The notes below the pieces were generated by a model. The model was given only the letters and a program-made list of their open reading frames with translations. It was not told the origin of the DNA and ran no database searches. A stretch of DNA of 64,000 bases from Erpobdella octoculata (lineage: Eukaryota; Annelida; Clitellata; Hirudinida; Erpobdellidae), in the NCBI GenBank assembly GCA_963978895.1, contig OZ022244.1, positions 26,263,692 to 26,327,691 of the forward strand, in the 5' to 3' direction. Both the position numbers and the translations under genes were made by a program. Below are positions 62,442 to 64,000 of the stretch, piece by piece. The number at the start of each line of letters is the position of its first letter. The stretch's first letter is position 1.

Positions 62442-64000
62442 CTAGCGGACCCGGCAAACTTCGTTTCACCTCAAAGAGTGTATTTTTTAAGCAATAAAAA
62501 ACAATAATAACAAATATCCTATATATAAGTTTAAAAGAAAACAAATATTAAAAAAAACGTTCACTTTAATAGTTTATTAGAAAAACATTGGTTGAACTCG
62601 GGTCGATTCTCTTTAATCCAGCACTTTATGATACACTATGTTTTTTGTTTTATTATCGGGCGAAAAAACAAATAAATCTGATGGTCTGCCGACACGTGAA
62701 CACGCCACATACAATTGACCATGAGAAAACATGCATTATCCAAGTTCAGACCACAAACACTCAAAGATTGGCCTTGTGATTTGTTAATCGTCATAGCAAA
62801 TGCTAGGCGAATCGGAAATTGAATTCTTTTAAACTCAAAGGGCAAATCGGTTGGGATCATAGGAATCCTCGGAATGAGTATTTCCTCGCCTTTGAATTTT
62901 CCTTTGAGGATCGTCGCGTGAAGCACATTGACCATTAGTTTCTTTAAAACCAAACGCGTTCCATTGCATAGTTTTGGTTGATTTAGATTTCTAAGCATAA
63001 TAACTACTGATCCAACCTTCAGTTGTAAATTGTGCGGTGGTAAGCCAGGCACATCCAAGGAGTTCAAAAATTCAGTTGGATAGTTAGTGGCTTCATCTTC
63101 ATTTGTTACACAGTCAATAGATTTGAATGAATGCAGAGTACCAAAAATTTGATTCTGAATTAGAATATTTAAGTCATCCACATCTTTATTCTTAGCCGCC
63201 AAAATTGCTCTCTCACTCAACCATTTGTTCTTTTTATGATTAGCAATGATGTCTGGGAACACTTTATTGATAAGCTCGTCTTTCGATGAAACAAAAGTGC
63301 AAAAATTGGGAGGAAAAGAAATCAATCCGGTCGATTTGTCGACAGGAACACGGCCATTACCGATGTTGAGCAATTGCATGGAGAAATCTTCAGCAGATAG
63401 ATCGTTCAGCAATGCAACTCTCATGTTAGAAGACAGCTGAAGTTTCATCACATAGCGCCACAGATATGATGATTTGAGGGAAGCATTAATTTCATCGGCA
63501 GCAGTCGATCTTGGAATGACTGGCAGTGTTTGGCGGAAATCGCCAGACAATAAAATCATTGCACCTCCAAAATGTCGCGAGTCATTGCGCAGATCTTTCA
63601 GTGTTCTATCAAGTGCTTCCAATGCGCGTTTGTGCGCCATTGTGCACTCGTCCCAGATGATGATTTTAGATGCTACTAAAACTTTTGCCATTGCAGAGTG
63701 TTTTGCAATGTTGCATGTTGGTTGTTCAGTAGTTTGAAGATTTAAGGGCAATTTTAATGCTGAATGAGCCGTACGGCATCCTTCTAACAATGTGGCTGCT
63801 ATTCCAGAAGAAGCAACTGCTACCGCGATGTCTGATCTCGCACGAACAGTGGCCAATATCAAAGACATGAGAAACGTCTTTCCAGTTCCACCTGGGGCAT
63901 CAAGAAAAAATAAGCCACCATTTCCATTATCGATTGCCTTCATTAATGTATCATACACTTTTTTTTGTTGAGAGTTTAAAAGGGGTACATTCGATTGAAC
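62442..64000 (-). mobile_element. Autonomous-type Helitron, 3' part (runs off the right edge)
   Basis: The minus-strand 3' end is CTAG at 62442, after GCCGGGTCCG and before host-like TATATA. A helicase reading frame lies upstream on the same strand. The CCGCTAG end is shared with the non-autonomous elements in this window, so this type could mobilise them. The Rep domain, if present, lies beyond 64000. Confidence 0.85.
62636..64000 (-). CDS. Helitron Pif1-like DNA helicase, partial and frameshifted
   Basis: This is the C-terminal helicase of a RepHel protein, which unwinds DNA during rolling-circle transposition. The frame is open to the right edge, so the first residues shown are internal. 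Motifs in order: Walker A DAPGGTGKTF, VASSGIAA, Walker B IIIWDECTMAH, motif III LLSGDFRQTLPV, and the C-terminal FAMTINKSQGQS. After LNLDNACF the frame is lost: a run of four T needs a fifth to restore the conserved HGQLYVACSRV motif and VVY-type tail, which are visible in the next frame before a stop near 62630. The frame as it stands ends at 62636. This copy is probably inactive unless the shift is a sequencing error. Confidence 0.92.
   Translation of the reverse strand, partial: VQSNVPLLNSQQKKVYDTLMKAIDNGNGGLFFLDAPGGTGKTFLMSLILATVRARSDIAVAVASSGIAATLLEGCRTAHSALKLPLNLQTTEQPTCNIAKHSAMAKVLVASKIIIWDECTMAHKRALEALDRTLKDLRNDSRHFGGAMILLSGDFRQTLPVIPRSTAADEINASLKSSYLWRYVMKLQLSSNMRVALLNDLSAEDFSMQLLNIGNGRVPVDKSTGLISFPPNFCTFVSSKDELINKVFPDIIANHKKNKWLSERAILAAKNKDVDDLNILIQNQIFGTLHSFKSIDCVTNEDEATNYPTEFLNSLDVPGLPPHNLQLKVGSVVIMLRNLNQPKLCNGTRLVLKKLMVNVLHATILKGKFKGEEILIPRIPMIPTDLPFEFKRIQFPIRLAFAMTINKSQGQSLSVCGLNLDNACFLMVNCMWRVHVSADHQIYLFFRPIIKQKT

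Noticed and set aside
63246..63737. Plus-strand open frames
   Set aside because: They are antisense shadows of the Helitron helicase.

Overview
This is animal nuclear DNA. All three host genes are split by short GT-AG introns (TOR has 53 coding exons). The window also holds AT-rich introns full of minisatellites, a 129-bp satellite, Helitron rolling-circle transposons and an internal TTAGGG array. The slowly evolving, intron-rich TOR and BAP1 genes and the TTAGGG (not TTAGG) repeat point to a non-insect invertebrate. A lophotrochozoan such as a mollusc or annelid is my guess; the species cannot be told from the sequence.

Layout. 1-1339: dispersed repeats, no gene. 1340-4170 (+): a seven-exon gene for a lysine-rich protein of 370 residues with two RRM domains. 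4333-26745: about 21 kb of 129-bp satellite with higher-order organisation. It is interrupted by a 1.44-kb chimeric Helitron (4924-6362) and by eight TTAGGG units (17704-17751). 26746-27956: a TA-flanked inverted-repeat MITE and GGCCCG-rich repeats. 27957-54328 (-): a complete Target of Rapamycin (TOR/mTOR) kinase gene. I rebuilt all 53 exons by hand; every phase agrees and the product is 2,494 residues, ending in a 16-nt terminal exon that supplies the CPFW tail. 55427-61157 (-): a complete BAP1/Calypso deubiquitinase gene, 13 exons, 605 residues. 61558-64000: Helitron ends, a long TA microsatellite, and the 3' part of an autonomous Helitron whose helicase is frameshifted near its end and runs off the right edge.

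The three host genes have no obvious shared pathway. TOR is the growth and nutrient kinase, BAP1 removes H2A ubiquitin as the Polycomb PR-DUB enzyme, and the RRM protein is probably nuclear or nucleolar. TOR and BAP1 lie head to tail, 1.1 kb apart. The most interesting material is the mobile and satellite DNA: a nested Helitron composite present at two independent loci, a satellite insertion whose original target site can be rebuilt to the base, a telomere-repeat patch that replaced part of a monomer, and a coding exon of TOR that runs into a minisatellite whose units repeat the splice donor.
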